A program made the translations under genes and the position numbers. From positions 1 to 48,671 of the forward strand of contig SUXN01000022.1 in the NCBI GenBank assembly GCA_015060965.1: DNA of 48,671 bases, in the 5' to 3' direction. This DNA comes from Bacteroidales bacterium. GTDB lineage: Bacteria; Bacteroidota; Bacteroidia; Bacteroidales; Bacteroidaceae. The stretch's first letter is position 1. Each line of letters opens with the position of its first letter. The notes under the pieces were generated by a model. That model was not told where the DNA came from and searched no databases. It saw only the letters and a program-made list of their open reading frames with translations. This document shows, in pieces, positions 1 to 8,461 of this stretch.

Positions 1-87
1 GCCTGCAAACAAGCGGCCATGAGCTGGATTTTTAACGGTGCCGGAAGTTTTGAGAAATTACCTGTGCAAGAGGACGGGACGTGTACC

Positions 88-115
88 TGTCATTCTGAGC
101 GAAGCGAAGAATCTC
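88..115. repeat. Dispersed CATTCTGAG...GAATCTC-type repeat
   Basis: A short unit (TGTCATTCTGAGC, then GAAGCGAAGAATCTC) of a kind scattered through many Bacteroidota genomes. Related units occur in this window at 595-680, 7868-7955, 37800-37870 and several times in 48160-48510. It lies in non-coding DNA. Long open frames across such units are by-products of the repeat. Function unknown. Confidence 0.7.
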
Positions 116-266
116 AAACCGAATGTGCTGAAGGCAAGCATATAAAAATACAGGACTTTTCATGCCTAAAGACTTTTCATTGCAATAGTAATTTCGCTCC
201 GTTACTCTCTTTTCCTAAATCACTCAACTTTTTGCTTAGCCCCCAGACTTTGCCGGTGAGCCGTTT

Positions 267-439
267 TATCTCCTCAGTCTTGCAACAACAAGTTGCAATC
301 CAGCTCCTCTTGATTCCAAACAAGAGGAGCACTATGAACTTGCATTTAAATAATTGCTTGCTTGTGTTTTATCTCCTCAGTCTTGCAACAACAAGTTGCA
401 ATCCAGCTCCTCTTGATTCCAAACAAGAGGAGCACTATT
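267..439. repeat. 103-bp tandem repeat pair with two perfect hairpins (first pair)
   Basis: Two copies start at 267 and 370, so the period is 103 bp. Each contains two perfect stem-loops: TTGCAAC/GTTGCAA with an AACAA loop, and GCTCCTCTTG/CAAGAGGAGC with an ATTCCAAA loop. The linker is AT-rich. A second pair with the same period starts at 869. Partial copies lie near 7728-7785, 8248-8290 and 39001-39015. No reading frame or promoter is obvious. Confidence 0.85.
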
Positions 440-470
440 GTCTTGTGTTAAAAGACTTTTATTTCATAGA

Positions 471-680
471 ATGTCATTTTATATTTGCTCTGTCATTGAC
501 TCGTTTTGCTTTTCGCAACCCGCCCGGCATGAGCTTCGCCCATGCTTCGTGCGACCTGTTGCTGCAAAACTCGTCGATAACAAAACTAAAGTTTTGTCAT
601 TCTGACGACCGCAGGGAGGAAGAATCTCTGTAATCGCGTTTTTGAGATCCCTCGTCGCTGTGCTCTGTCGGGATGACAGG
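471..680. repeat. Composite dispersed repeat with a conserved hairpin (copy 1)
   Basis: About 210 bp. It joins a TTTGC-TCTGTCATTGAC segment, a 48-bp hairpin bounded by GCAAC (515) and GTTGC (562), and a GTCATTCTGA...GGGATGACAG segment whose two ends are roughly inverted. The same composite is present in inverted orientation at 7868-8073. The hairpin module alone occurs again at 10563-10610 and 10671-10718. Confidence 0.8.
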
Positions 681-732
681 TCCTCTGTTTACCCCTCGCG
701 GTCGGTAAACCGACCGTTTAGTCTTCCTCTGT

Positions 733-830
733 TTAACCCCTCAGTCACTTCGTGACAGCTCCCCTTGAAAAGTGGAGCAGCCCGGTGGCACAAGCGAAGC
801 GCAGTGACGGAGGAGTTCTCAAGAGGAGCA
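733..830. repeat. Dispersed repeat, CCTCAGTCACTTCGTGACAG / GGAGGAGT type
   Basis: This is a mosaic of small dyads such as TCACTTCGTGA, followed by a GTGGCACAAGCGAAGCGCAG stretch and GACGGAGGAGTTCTCAAGAGGAGCAC. Close copies are at 8290-8405. Reverse-oriented copies are at 39001-39080 and 39215-39275. It is non-coding. Confidence 0.7.
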
Positions 831-868
831 CTGTGGACTTGCATTTAAATAATTGCTTGTTTGTGTTT

Positions 869-1041
869 TATCTCCTCAGTCTTGCAACAACAAGTTGCAA
901 TCCAGCTCCTCTTGATTCCAAACAAGAGGAGCACTGTGAACTTGCATTTAAATAATTGCTTGCTTGTGTTTTATCTCCTCAGTCTTGCAACAATAAGTTG
1001 CAATCCAGCTCCTCTTGATTCCAAACAAGAGGAGCACTATT
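869..1041. repeat. 103-bp tandem repeat pair (second pair)
   Basis: Copies start at 869 and 972, the same 103-bp period and the same two hairpins as the pair at 267-439. One loop differs (AATAA instead of AACAA). Because the period is identical in both places, the dimer may have been duplicated as a unit. Confidence 0.85.
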
Positions 1042-1076
1042 GTCTTGCATTTAAATAAATCCTGAAATTTTTCACC

Positions 1077-1165
1077 TTTAACACCACTTTGTGGAGTTGA
1101 AACTTGGCTACACTCGCTGTGCAATTGCAAGCAAGCTTGCATTGCGCTCGTTTGCACAAGTTTTC
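1077..1165. repeat. Degenerate palindromic element, distant relative of the 83-bp promoter repeat
   Basis: It contains CACTCGCTGTG, a central GCAAGCAAGCTTGC dyad and GCGCTCGTTTGCACAAG. The order matches 35140-35212, where the dyad is CAAGTAAACTTG, and the core of the promoter repeats at 4081-4210 and 29840-29885. Here it sits just beyond the 3' end of the minus-strand sensor gene, next to the palindrome CCGCTTTAAAGCGG (1172-1185), which may act as a weak terminator. Confidence 0.5.
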
Positions 1166-1190
1166 CGTTTTCCGCTTTAAAGCGGCCTTC

Positions 1191-4016
1191 TTATCTCTTT
1201 CTTATCTGTGAAGGGGTAAACCCGTAGAAACTGTGGAATACACGGGTGAAATATGCCGCATCTTCAAAACCGCACTGCATAGCCACTTCGCTGACACTGT
1301 ATACCGAGGTCTCCAAAAGTTCCTTGGCTCTCTCCATCCTCATTCGCAGTATATAAGATTGGGTGCTGTAGCCTGTTGTTGCCTTTATGCGCCTGTAAAG
1401 CCTTGAACTGCTCATATGCATCTTTCCGGCAAGTACTTCTACATTGAATGTGGCACTTCCCATATTGTTTTCAATAAGCTCGTTCAATCTGGTTATGAAT
1501 GTCGTCTCCTCTGCACTCAGTTTGTTCTCTCCGTCAGCGCCGTTGTTCTGTGCCTCAGAATTGCGTGATTGCAGCATCCTGCGTTGTTCAATCAGTTTCT
1601 TTACGCGTATCAGAAGTTCCTCGGCATTGAATGGTTTCTGCATATATGCGTCGGCTCCTTTTTCAAGTACCCTGATTCGGATTTCATCCTCTCCGCGTGC
1701 CGTTACAACCACTATCGGAATATGGCACAGCAACTCCGAGTCACGCAAGCGCGAGCACAGCTCCTCTCCACTCATCTCGGGCATCATAAGGTCTGTTATT
1801 ATAAGGTCAGGACGTAGTTTCTCGGCATACATCAGTGCCTCGTATCCGTTGCCTGCGGTGTGTACCTCATAATAGTCCTGAAGCAGGGATTTCATATACA
1901 GGATTACGTCTGCGTTGTCTTCTACAACAAGCACTCTGTAGCGCTCTGTGTTGTTTTCAGGAACCTCCCTCTTTTCGGTCGGCAACAGCTCATTTCCCGC
2001 CTTGTTGCCGAATCTCCCTTTTGTACACACTGAATATCTTGCCTCGATGTCGGCCGGTTGCCTCATCGGCAGTCTCAATACCAGTTCTGCGCCACCGTCA
2101 ATGCTGTTACGTGCCTCGACGGTGCCGTTCATATATTCTACCATCTGCTTGACATACGGGAGTCCCACTCCTGTGCCGGTTGCTTCGGCTTTGTTGTTGC
2201 TTCCCTGGTAGAATTGCTCGAACACATGCGGCAGGTCCATGACGTTGAATCCGCAGCCCGTGTCGGTAATATGCAATACTACAAATTCCTTCTCGCATGT
2301 TGCACTCACGGTCACCTTTCCGCCTTCGGGAGTGTATTTGAAGGCATTCGAGAGCAGGTTGCGGATAATCTTCTCCAGATAATCGGGGACAACGCCGATT
2401 TCAAGCTGTTCCTCCTTTGCCGTAAAGGTAAGGTCAATCTTCCTCAGGCGTGCGTAGTCGGTATAACCGTCAATTATCCCTCGAATGGCAATAATGATAT
2501 CCATCTTGCACCACTCGTGGTTATCCACACCCGATTCCAGTGATGCGACGTCAAGCAACTGGTTCACCAGATTCAGCAGGTCGTTGCCCTGTCGCTGTAT
2601 TGAGCTTATGTACTGTTCGTTTGTCTGTTGGCTTGCTCCCGGCTTTTTCAGGCGCTCGGCAAGCCCCAGGATAACGGTGAGCGGAGTACGGAACTCGTGG
2701 GTGATGTTTGTGAAGAATGTGGTACGCATGTTGTTCATACGCTTGAGCATACGTATGTTGCTGCGGCGTGTACGCAACACATAAATGAACATTACAACGA
2801 GCACGAGTACGAATATAAGTACTGTAACTGAGAGGTATTGGAGAGTACGGCTCAGCTTTACCTCCTCTTCGTATGCAATGCGTATGTCCTCAATCTGTTT
2901 TGTGTACTGTGCCTTTTCGTATCCCATGTATGAGTCGTGCATCTGCTGCATGTTCTCACTGCTGTGCAGACTGTCATTGTATTCGTGCCACATCTTGTAG
3001 TGCTTTATGGCATTCTCATAGTTCCCGTCAAGCTCCTCATATTCGGCCAACATCTGATATACCTCGGAAAGGAGGCTGTAGGAGTGTGACTCCTCTGCCA
3101 GCTCCAGGCTCTTCATCAGGTATTTGTGTGCCATAGCATGTTTGCCCTGTCTCATATACAGCCGCGCCATTGACATTGCCGGCTTGAATGCGTGCCAGCA
3201 GTCCTTGCTGTCTTTTATCAGTTCATAGGCCCTGCCATATTCCGTCAAAGCGCTGTCATACATCAGGGCAGTCTCGTATAGTCCTCCAAAATTGTTGTGG
3301 CACAGGGAAATTCCCAACTGTGAGCCGGCTTTTCTGTTGCATTCCATCGACAGCTTGTGGTACACCCATGCCGAGTCTATCTGTCCGTAGCTCTCGAACA
3401 CCGCTCCAAGATTGGCAAAGTTGATGGCACGCCCAAGGTCGCTGCCCAGCTGTGTCTCGCCTTCCAGTGCCATGCGCAACATTTTCTCGGCAACCTTCAT
3501 GTCGCCCATACTGAGGTGTATGTTGCTTATTCCGTTCAGTGAGACGACACGGTTCTTGACGGCCTCGTCCGAGTTCTGGTCGCTGTATTGTCCGCAATAC
3601 TCAAGCGCCTTGTAATGCTGGATAGATGCATCTTTCAATTGTCCCATACGGCGATAGGCTGTACCCAGATTGTTCAGTGACCGCATAATCTCCATTGTGT
3701 CGGCAGACATTATGCTGTACTCCAATGCCCTGTTGTGGGCGGTGAGAGCATCGGTGAACTCTGAATTCTTGCGGAGGTTATATCCTAATACATTATATGT
3801 GATAGCCAATGCTACAAGGTCTTCCTTCTGCTCATATCGTGTAATGTATGCGGCAAGTGAATCGTAATCATGTATATGCTGTACTGTGGCTCTTATCTCT
3901 TTCTCTCTGGCTCTGGAATGTGCCGCCTTGGTAGCGGCATTGCTGCATGATTGCAGAATTGTCACCAAAAGGCAGAACAGGATTATATTGGCGGTCTTGA
4001 ATACGGAAGTGTACAT
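1191..4016 (-). CDS. TPR-type hybrid two-component sensor / AraC-family regulator
   Basis: A 941-residue one-protein signalling system. It has an N-terminal hydrophobic segment ending in a lipobox-like LQSC (Cys24), then TPR-like helices at about 60-370, a short coiled coil and one membrane helix at about 395-415. A histidine kinase follows, with THEFRTP (His440), an N box near NAFKYTPEGG and GTGVGLPYV. The receiver domain at about 695-805 has the phospho-acceptor Asp742 in DLMMPEMSG. A two-helix AraC DNA-binding domain ends the protein. The layout parallels Bacteroidota hybrid systems, but the sensor is a TPR array rather than the beta-propeller typical of polysaccharide sensors. It is divergent from the BspA-like gene and is preceded by tandem promoter repeats. 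Ligand and targets are unknown; the BspA-like gene is the obvious candidate target. Confidence 0.93.
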   Translation of the reverse strand: MYTSVFKTANIILFCLLVTILQSCSNAATKAAHSRAREKEIRATVQHIHDYDSLAAYITRYEQKEDLVALAITYNVLGYNLRKNSEFTDALTAHNRALEYSIMSADTMEIMRSLNNLGTAYRRMGQLKDASIQHYKALEYCGQYSDQNSDEAVKNRVVSLNGISNIHLSMGDMKVAEKMLRMALEGETQLGSDLGRAINFANLGAVFESYGQIDSAWVYHKLSMECNRKAGSQLGISLCHNNFGGLYETALMYDSALTEYGRAYELIKDSKDCWHAFKPAMSMARLYMRQGKHAMAHKYLMKSLELAEESHSYSLLSEVYQMLAEYEELDGNYENAIKHYKMWHEYNDSLHSSENMQQMHDSYMGYEKAQYTKQIEDIRIAYEEEVKLSRTLQYLSVTVLIFVLVLVVMFIYVLRTRRSNIRMLKRMNNMRTTFFTNITHEFRTPLTVILGLAERLKKPGASQQTNEQYISSIQRQGNDLLNLVNQLLDVASLESGVDNHEWCKMDIIIAIRGIIDGYTDYARLRKIDLTFTAKEEQLEIGVVPDYLEKIIRNLLSNAFKYTPEGGKVTVSATCEKEFVVLHITDTGCGFNVMDLPHVFEQFYQGSNNKAEATGTGVGLPYVKQMVEYMNGTVEARNSIDGGAELVLRLPMRQPADIEARYSVCTKGRFGNKAGNELLPTEKREVPENNTERYRVLVVEDNADVILYMKSLLQDYYEVHTAGNGYEALMYAEKLRPDLIITDLMMPEMSGEELCSRLRDSELLCHIPIVVVTARGEDEIRIRVLEKGADAYMQKPFNAEELLIRVKKLIEQRRMLQSRNSEAQNNGADGENKLSAEETTFITRLNELIENNMGSATFNVEVLAGKMHMSSSRLYRRIKATTGYSTQSYILRMRMERAKELLETSVYSVSEVAMQCGFEDAAYFTRVFHSFYGFTPSQIRKR

Positions 4017-4069
4017 GGTTGTTTGTCCTCCTTTCTGAGAAACTTTTAGAATATATTTGAGCGTCAGTT

Positions 4070-4102
4070 CAAATATATGAACAAACGAGCGAGATAAGCA
4101 AA
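4070..4102 (-). promoter_or_regulatory. Promoter of the hybrid sensor gene inside the 83-bp repeat
   Basis: On the minus strand TTTG (4099-4102) is followed by exactly 21 nt and then TATATTTG (4070-4077), matching the Bacteroidota housekeeping promoter. The predicted transcript start lies about 45-50 nt before the ATG at 4016. The upstream copy at 4153 has the -7 box, but its -33 is TTTA. Confidence 0.7.
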
Positions 4103-4243
4103 GTTTACTTTGTCATTTCACTGCGAGTGCAGAAAATATTCGCAGTTTACCTCAAATATACGAACAAACGAGCGAGATAAGTAAAGTTTACTTTGACATT
4201 TCACTGCGAGTGCAGTATATATTCGCAGTTTACTGCAAATATA
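4070..4243 (-). repeat. 83-bp promoter repeat, two tandem copies
   Basis: TATATTTG boxes (minus strand) start at 4070, 4153 and 4236, exactly 83 bp apart. Between them each unit carries CTGCACTCGCAG, a CAAAGTAAACTTTG-like palindrome and CTCGCTCGTTTG. Single copies precede the genes at 15225 (boxes 82 bp apart) and 29944 (83 bp apart), in the same orientation relative to the gene. Confidence 0.85.
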
Positions 4244-4481
4244 CAAAATTATTTTAACTTTTCTTGACAATGCAGGCCAATTTTTAATTCAGCCATAAAG
4301 ACATCCTGCTTGTCTATTCCTCGGATATGAGGGCGCGTTTCCACAATGATACCTAATACACGCCTAAAGTGTCTGTATTATCATGCATGACAAAAGTCTC
4401 TCTCTTATTGGAAACCTCTAAAATAGGATTTATTCGACAAAAAACGCACGATAACTCCTAACTTGCTGTTCTCAATAGCTG

Positions 4482-4489
4482 TAACTTTG
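4482..4489 (+). promoter_or_regulatory. -7 box of the BspA-like gene
   Basis: TAACTTTG matches the TAnnTTTG consensus. No convincing -33 TTTG lies at the normal distance. Transcription from here would start around 4496, which argues for translation from the ATG at 4552 rather than the in-frame ATG at 4498. Confidence 0.5.
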
Positions 4490-4551
4490 CGCAAATAATG
4501 GATTTGAATAGAACAACTATTATGGCGCAAACTGATTTAAAACACGAGAAT

Positions 4552-7410
4552 ATGAAAAAAGAATTATTATTTACAATTATGCTGGTGCTGGGCATGATGG
4601 CAGCGCCGGTGAAGGTGATTGGACAAACATCCAATGAGTTGCCGAGTGCAACCAAATCAGATGTATTTACGTATACCCCATATTTGACGGGCGGAACTGC
4701 AGGAGCGAAATGGCGCATGTATAAGGTGTATGATGTTTTATACGGTTCACCTTATTATGTTTATAGTATATATTTCCAAAGCTATTATGATGAAAGTGCA
4801 GGCCAGTATCGTCAGAGCGTCACAAACGATTGGATAGAGACAGGAAATGCGGATGAAGAAACATTTGGCGACTACAAATCGGTAATTAAAAAAGTCGATT
4901 TGACGTATTATGAAGACTCTGACCATAAAATCTCTGCTATTGGAGATAATGCTTTTCAGGACTTTACAGATTTGAGAGAAGTCACACTGCCTTCTGTCGC
5001 AGGTTTTGAAATAGGTAACAATGCATTCAAAAACTGCAGTAAATTGACAACTGTTAATGGAATATCTTACGTGACAAACATAGGCGAAAGTGCCTTTGCA
5101 GGGACTTCATTTTATCTTATTGGAACTCAAACCATTGGCGATTATGGTGATGTTACCACTCTTGGAACCATTGGGAAGTCTGCTTTTCAAAATTGTACAA
5201 ACATGCTAAGTATGGTTATCGGAAAAAACATTGGAACTATAGGCCAATATGCCTTTAGGGGATGTTCTTCTCTCAAGGAACTCGTGATTGGTGATAGTGT
5301 AAAAACAATTGCACCTTCTGCATTCGCTGGCTGTACCGCTCTGACATCAATCAGTCTGGGTAAATCTTTCTCGAATGGAATTATGCCCAGTCTGATTTTT
5401 ACCGACCCGATGAATCTTGATTCCATTACTGTATCTGAAGAAAACCCAACTTTCTTGGATGAAGGAAACTGCTTGGTTGATACGACTACAAATACATTGT
5501 ATATGGGTACTAACAGCACGGTGATTCCTGAAGATGTTGAAACCATATACAATAAGGCATTTTACGGACGTACAGGATTGGAGTCTATTGTTATCCCGAC
5601 TTCGGTTACAACAATTAATGCCCAAGCTTTTGGCGGTTGTACAGGATTGGAGTCTATCGTTATCCCGGCTTCGGTTACAACAATTAAAACCCAAGCTTTT
5701 GACGGTTGTACCAACTTGAAGCAGGTAATCAGTAAATCACTCTCTCCGGCTAACCTGAACAATTCTTCATATGTTTTTAGAGGCATCTCAAGCGACGCCG
5801 TGCTCTATGTACCCACACCTGACGCTGTGGCAAGCTACCGTACTAACGCGTGGGCAGCATATTTCAGCGACGTCAAAGTGGGTGGCACCGACGCCAACGG
5901 CATAACATGGAAGCTTACTACAGAAGATAATGGTGCAAATTACACACTCACAATCAGTGGCAATGGAGCAATGGAAGATTACAGTGATATGACTACCGTT
6001 CCTTGGTCAAAAAACAAGATTGGTGAAGTGGTTTTCAATAAAATAACAAAGGTGGTTGTAGAAGAAGGTGTTACTCATATCGGAAATCTTTCTTTAAGTA
6101 CTCTTGGATACTATAACAGCAATGACGTTGAGATTCAGTTTGACCTTCCTTCCACATTGCTCTCTATTGGTAAGGATGCCTTCGCCAATTCATACGGCTT
6201 GAGAAGTCTGGAGATTCCTGCTTCTGTAAATGAAATAGGCTCATCTATTCATAGGAATTGCATTAACTTGTCCTCCATTACTGTTGCTGAGGGGAATACT
6301 ACATACAAAGCCATTGACAATTGTCTTCTCACAGCAGACGGTCAACGTTTGATCTTGGGTTGCAAGAACTCGATAATCCCTGACAATGTTGTTATTATCA
6401 ACAACTCAGCCTTCCGTGGACATTCCGGACTAAAAGAGATTACCTTGCCACGCACACTGGACACTATCGCCCTGTATGCTTTCGCAGGTATAGCAAATGA
6501 TGCCATTGTCACCTGTTTGGCATACGAATTAGGTCTTATTACACCAAGTTCATTTACTTCCGGTAATTCTATTACTCTGAGAGTTTACAACACTGCCAAC
6601 TACAGCAATTACAGTGCTAATTTTGGCAAAATCGAAGCCATCCCTGTAATTATCACCGATGGAACAGTAGATATATATGAAAGTCTGTTCGATGGCAATG
6701 ACGGCAAGACTGTTGACCAGTTGCAATATAACCGCACTCTGCTTGCCGACTCCAAATGGAATGCCTTGTATGTTCCTTTCGAGATTCCTATGGCAGAGAT
6801 TGCTGACAAGTATGATGTGGCCTACATCAACGACGTGCGTCTGTACGACAGCGACAATGACGGCGACATCGACGAGAACGGCATGGAGGTGGAAGTTGTC
6901 TACGTGAAGAGCGGTACGCTCAATGCCAACACTCCTTACCTTATCCGTGTGAAGAAGAGCTTGGCTGCTGATGCAACAGCCCGCAATCTTGCTCTCAATC
7001 TGACTGATGCGACACTGTTCCCTGCTGTGGAGAATACATTCGACTGTTCATCAGTATACAAGACATTCAAGTTCTCAGGAATCTATAGCAGAAGAATGAG
7101 CGAAGAAATCCCGGGAGCCTATGCCATAGCCGGTGACGGCAACTGGCACACAATCAGCGATGGCAGTTGGTTGAATCCCTTCCGTATATTCCTGACAATA
7201 GAGAACCGCGACGGTACACCTTACCAGTCAATCAGTTCGTCTGCCATCCGTAACCGTGTGGCGGGTGAAGAGGATGGGACAACCGGAATCAACGATACTC
7301 AGCTGGCACAGGATAAACAGCAGACAGTATACGACCTGCAGGGCCGTCCTGTGGAGAATCCTACAAAGGGAATTTACATCGTGAACGGAAAGAAGACCTT
7401 AATAAAGTAA
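4552..7410 (+). CDS. BspA-like leucine-rich-repeat surface protein
   Basis: A secreted protein of 952 residues from the ATG at 4552, which begins a good signal peptide (MKKELLFTIMLVLGMMA, cleavage near VIGQ). An in-frame ATG at 4498 would bury that signal. The first half has about a dozen LRR_5 (BspA/Treponema pallidum type) units with the pattern IG..AF.gC..L..i.iP.sV. Two neighbouring units around 5569-5706 are nearly identical at the DNA level, which suggests recent repeat duplication. The last third has a WNALYVPFEI domain, an Asp-rich DSDNDGDID stretch and a C-terminal YDLQGRPVENPTKGIYIV sorting-like tail resembling that of the GH89 protein here. Such proteins are known for adhesion and surface binding; this one's partner is unknown. 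Confidence 0.88.
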   Translation: MKKELLFTIMLVLGMMAAPVKVIGQTSNELPSATKSDVFTYTPYLTGGTAGAKWRMYKVYDVLYGSPYYVYSIYFQSYYDESAGQYRQSVTNDWIETGNADEETFGDYKSVIKKVDLTYYEDSDHKISAIGDNAFQDFTDLREVTLPSVAGFEIGNNAFKNCSKLTTVNGISYVTNIGESAFAGTSFYLIGTQTIGDYGDVTTLGTIGKSAFQNCTNMLSMVIGKNIGTIGQYAFRGCSSLKELVIGDSVKTIAPSAFAGCTALTSISLGKSFSNGIMPSLIFTDPMNLDSITVSEENPTFLDEGNCLVDTTTNTLYMGTNSTVIPEDVETIYNKAFYGRTGLESIVIPTSVTTINAQAFGGCTGLESIVIPASVTTIKTQAFDGCTNLKQVISKSLSPANLNNSSYVFRGISSDAVLYVPTPDAVASYRTNAWAAYFSDVKVGGTDANGITWKLTTEDNGANYTLTISGNGAMEDYSDMTTVPWSKNKIGEVVFNKITKVVVEEGVTHIGNLSLSTLGYYNSNDVEIQFDLPSTLLSIGKDAFANSYGLRSLEIPASVNEIGSSIHRNCINLSSITVAEGNTTYKAIDNCLLTADGQRLILGCKNSIIPDNVVIINNSAFRGHSGLKEITLPRTLDTIALYAFAGIANDAIVTCLAYELGLITPSSFTSGNSITLRVYNTANYSNYSANFGKIEAIPVIITDGTVDIYESLFDGNDGKTVDQLQYNRTLLADSKWNALYVPFEIPMAEIADKYDVAYINDVRLYDSDNDGDIDENGMEVEVVYVKSGTLNANTPYLIRVKKSLAADATARNLALNLTDATLFPAVENTFDCSSVYKTFKFSGIYSRRMSEEIPGAYAIAGDGNWHTISDGSWLNPFRIFLTIENRDGTPYQSISSSAIRNRVAGEEDGTTGINDTQLAQDKQQTVYDLQGRPVENPTKGIYIVNGKKTLIK

Positions 7411-7449
7411 CAACTAAACACAAGAACAATATAATAAAAAATTACAGCT

Positions 7450-7623
7450 ATGAAAAGAATGTATATTAAACCTGAAATCAGTGTTGAAGAGGTTGTCACT
7501 GAAATGTTGGCAACAAGCGGAGGAGGAACAGAGAGTGGAGGTGCCATAGTGCCAGGTGATGCAGTTCCGGCAGCCAACAGCCAGCGTGATGGCTGGGGTA
7601 ACCTATGGGGTGACGATAAATAA
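7450..7623 (+). CDS. 57-residue peptide with Gly-rich tail, candidate secreted or modified peptide
   Basis: An unrecognised small gene 39 nt after the BspA-like gene and just before a strong terminator, so probably cotranscribed with it. The translation starts MKRMYIKPEISVEEVV, continues TEMLATSGGGTESGG, then GAIVPGDAVPAANS, and ends RDGWGNLWGDDK. The charged N-terminal half, the MLATSGGG junction and the Trp/Gly/Asp-rich tail resemble the many short Bacteroidales peptides that begin K.YxKPEI. Such peptides look like leader-core precursors, but no modification enzyme or peptidase-transporter is encoded nearby. The reading frame is intact from ATG to TAA. Confidence 0.65.
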   Translation: MKRMYIKPEISVEEVVTEMLATSGGGTESGGAIVPGDAVPAANSQRDGWGNLWGDDK

Positions 7624-7640
7624 ACCTTAATGCCCAACAA

Positions 7641-7680
7641 CAAATAGCGAGGACTGTGATTGCAGTCCTCGCTATTTGTG
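7641..7680 (+). terminator. Terminator of the BspA-like / small peptide unit
   Basis: A perfect 15-bp stem (CAAATAGCGAGGACT at 7641-7655, complement at 7664-7678) with an 8-nt loop, 17 nt past the peptide stop codon. The U-tract is weak, but the stem is exceptionally stable. Confidence 0.8.
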
Positions 7681-8461
7681 TTTATGGAATGTGGGTATTA
7701 ATAATAACCAATCAATAAAAGTGCTTTATCTCCTCACCCTTTTAGGGAGCTCCTCTTGATTCCAAACAAGAGGAGCACTGTGAACTTTGATTAAAATAAA
7801 TCCTGAAATTAATAGTAAAATTTAATATAAAGACTTGAGTTCGATATAAGCAAAATCAAATCGCGAACCTGTCATCCCGACTGAGCGTAGCGACGAGAGA
7901 TCTCAAAAATATCGCGAAATAAGAGATTCTTCACATTCGTTCAGAATGACAAAACAAAGTTTTGTTATCGACGAGTTTTGCAGCAACAGGTCAAACGTAG
8001 CATAGCCGTAGGTTATGCCGTTTGGGTTGCGAAAAGCAAAACGAGTCAATGACAGTGCAAATATAGAATGACATGATACGTTTTGGACAACATCTATATT
8101 ATTACTTTTAAATAAATCCTGAAATTAATAGTAAAATTTAATATAAAGACTTGAGTTCTCCTCTGTATTCGCAAAGAGAATATAGAGGAGGGGGACCGCT
8201 TGCGGTGGAGGAGTTGAATTCTATATATGGGTTAATTGCTTTCTTGTGTTTTATCTCCTCAGTCTTGCAACAACAAGTTGCAATCCAGCGGGGTCCTCCT
8301 CTGTTTAACCCCTCAGTCACTTCGTGACAGCTGAGTCCTCCTCTGTTCATAGAGGAGGTGGCACAAGCGAAGCGCAGTGACGGAGGAGTTCTCAAGAGGA
8401 GCACTATTGTCTTGTGTTTTAAGTAAATATTTTAAATTCAACTACTTAGTTCTACTCTGTA
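7681..8461. repeat. Non-coding repeat cluster
   Basis: It holds a partial 103-bp repeat (7728-7785), two copies of an AAATAAATCCTGAAATTAATAG unit (7796 and 8111), the inverted composite repeat (7868-8073), a GACCGCTTGCGGTGGAGGAG unit (about 8190-8210) and a CCTCAGTCACTTCGTGACAG/GGAGGAGT mosaic (8290-8405). No credible gene is present. Confidence 0.7.
7868..8073. repeat. Composite dispersed repeat (copy 2, inverted)
   Basis: The reverse complement of the composite at 471-680 over nearly its whole length. In its 48-bp hairpin (7983-8030), read in the same direction, AAACG and CGTTT replace GCCCG and CGTGC, and GCATA/TATGC replaces GCATG/CATGC. Pairing is thus kept while the bases change. Confidence 0.8.

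Noticed and set aside
19-633. Open frame of about 204 codons at the window start
   Set aside because: It runs through dispersed repeats and hairpins. Its translation is repeat-derived with no domain, signal or promoter support.
4498-4551. Upstream ATG for the BspA-like gene
   Set aside because: It would place 18 polar residues before a clear signal peptide, and it lies at the predicted transcription start.
7868-8073. Invertible promoter formed by the inverted composite repeats at 471-680 and 7868-8073
   Set aside because: The repeats are inverted and could recombine, but no invertase is nearby, no promoter lies at the edges, and the intervening 7 kb is too large for a typical phase switch.
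8138-8404. Minus-strand open frame in the repeat cluster
   Set aside because: It is made of the CTCCTC/GGAGGAG and TTGCAAC repeat modules and has no independent coding signal.
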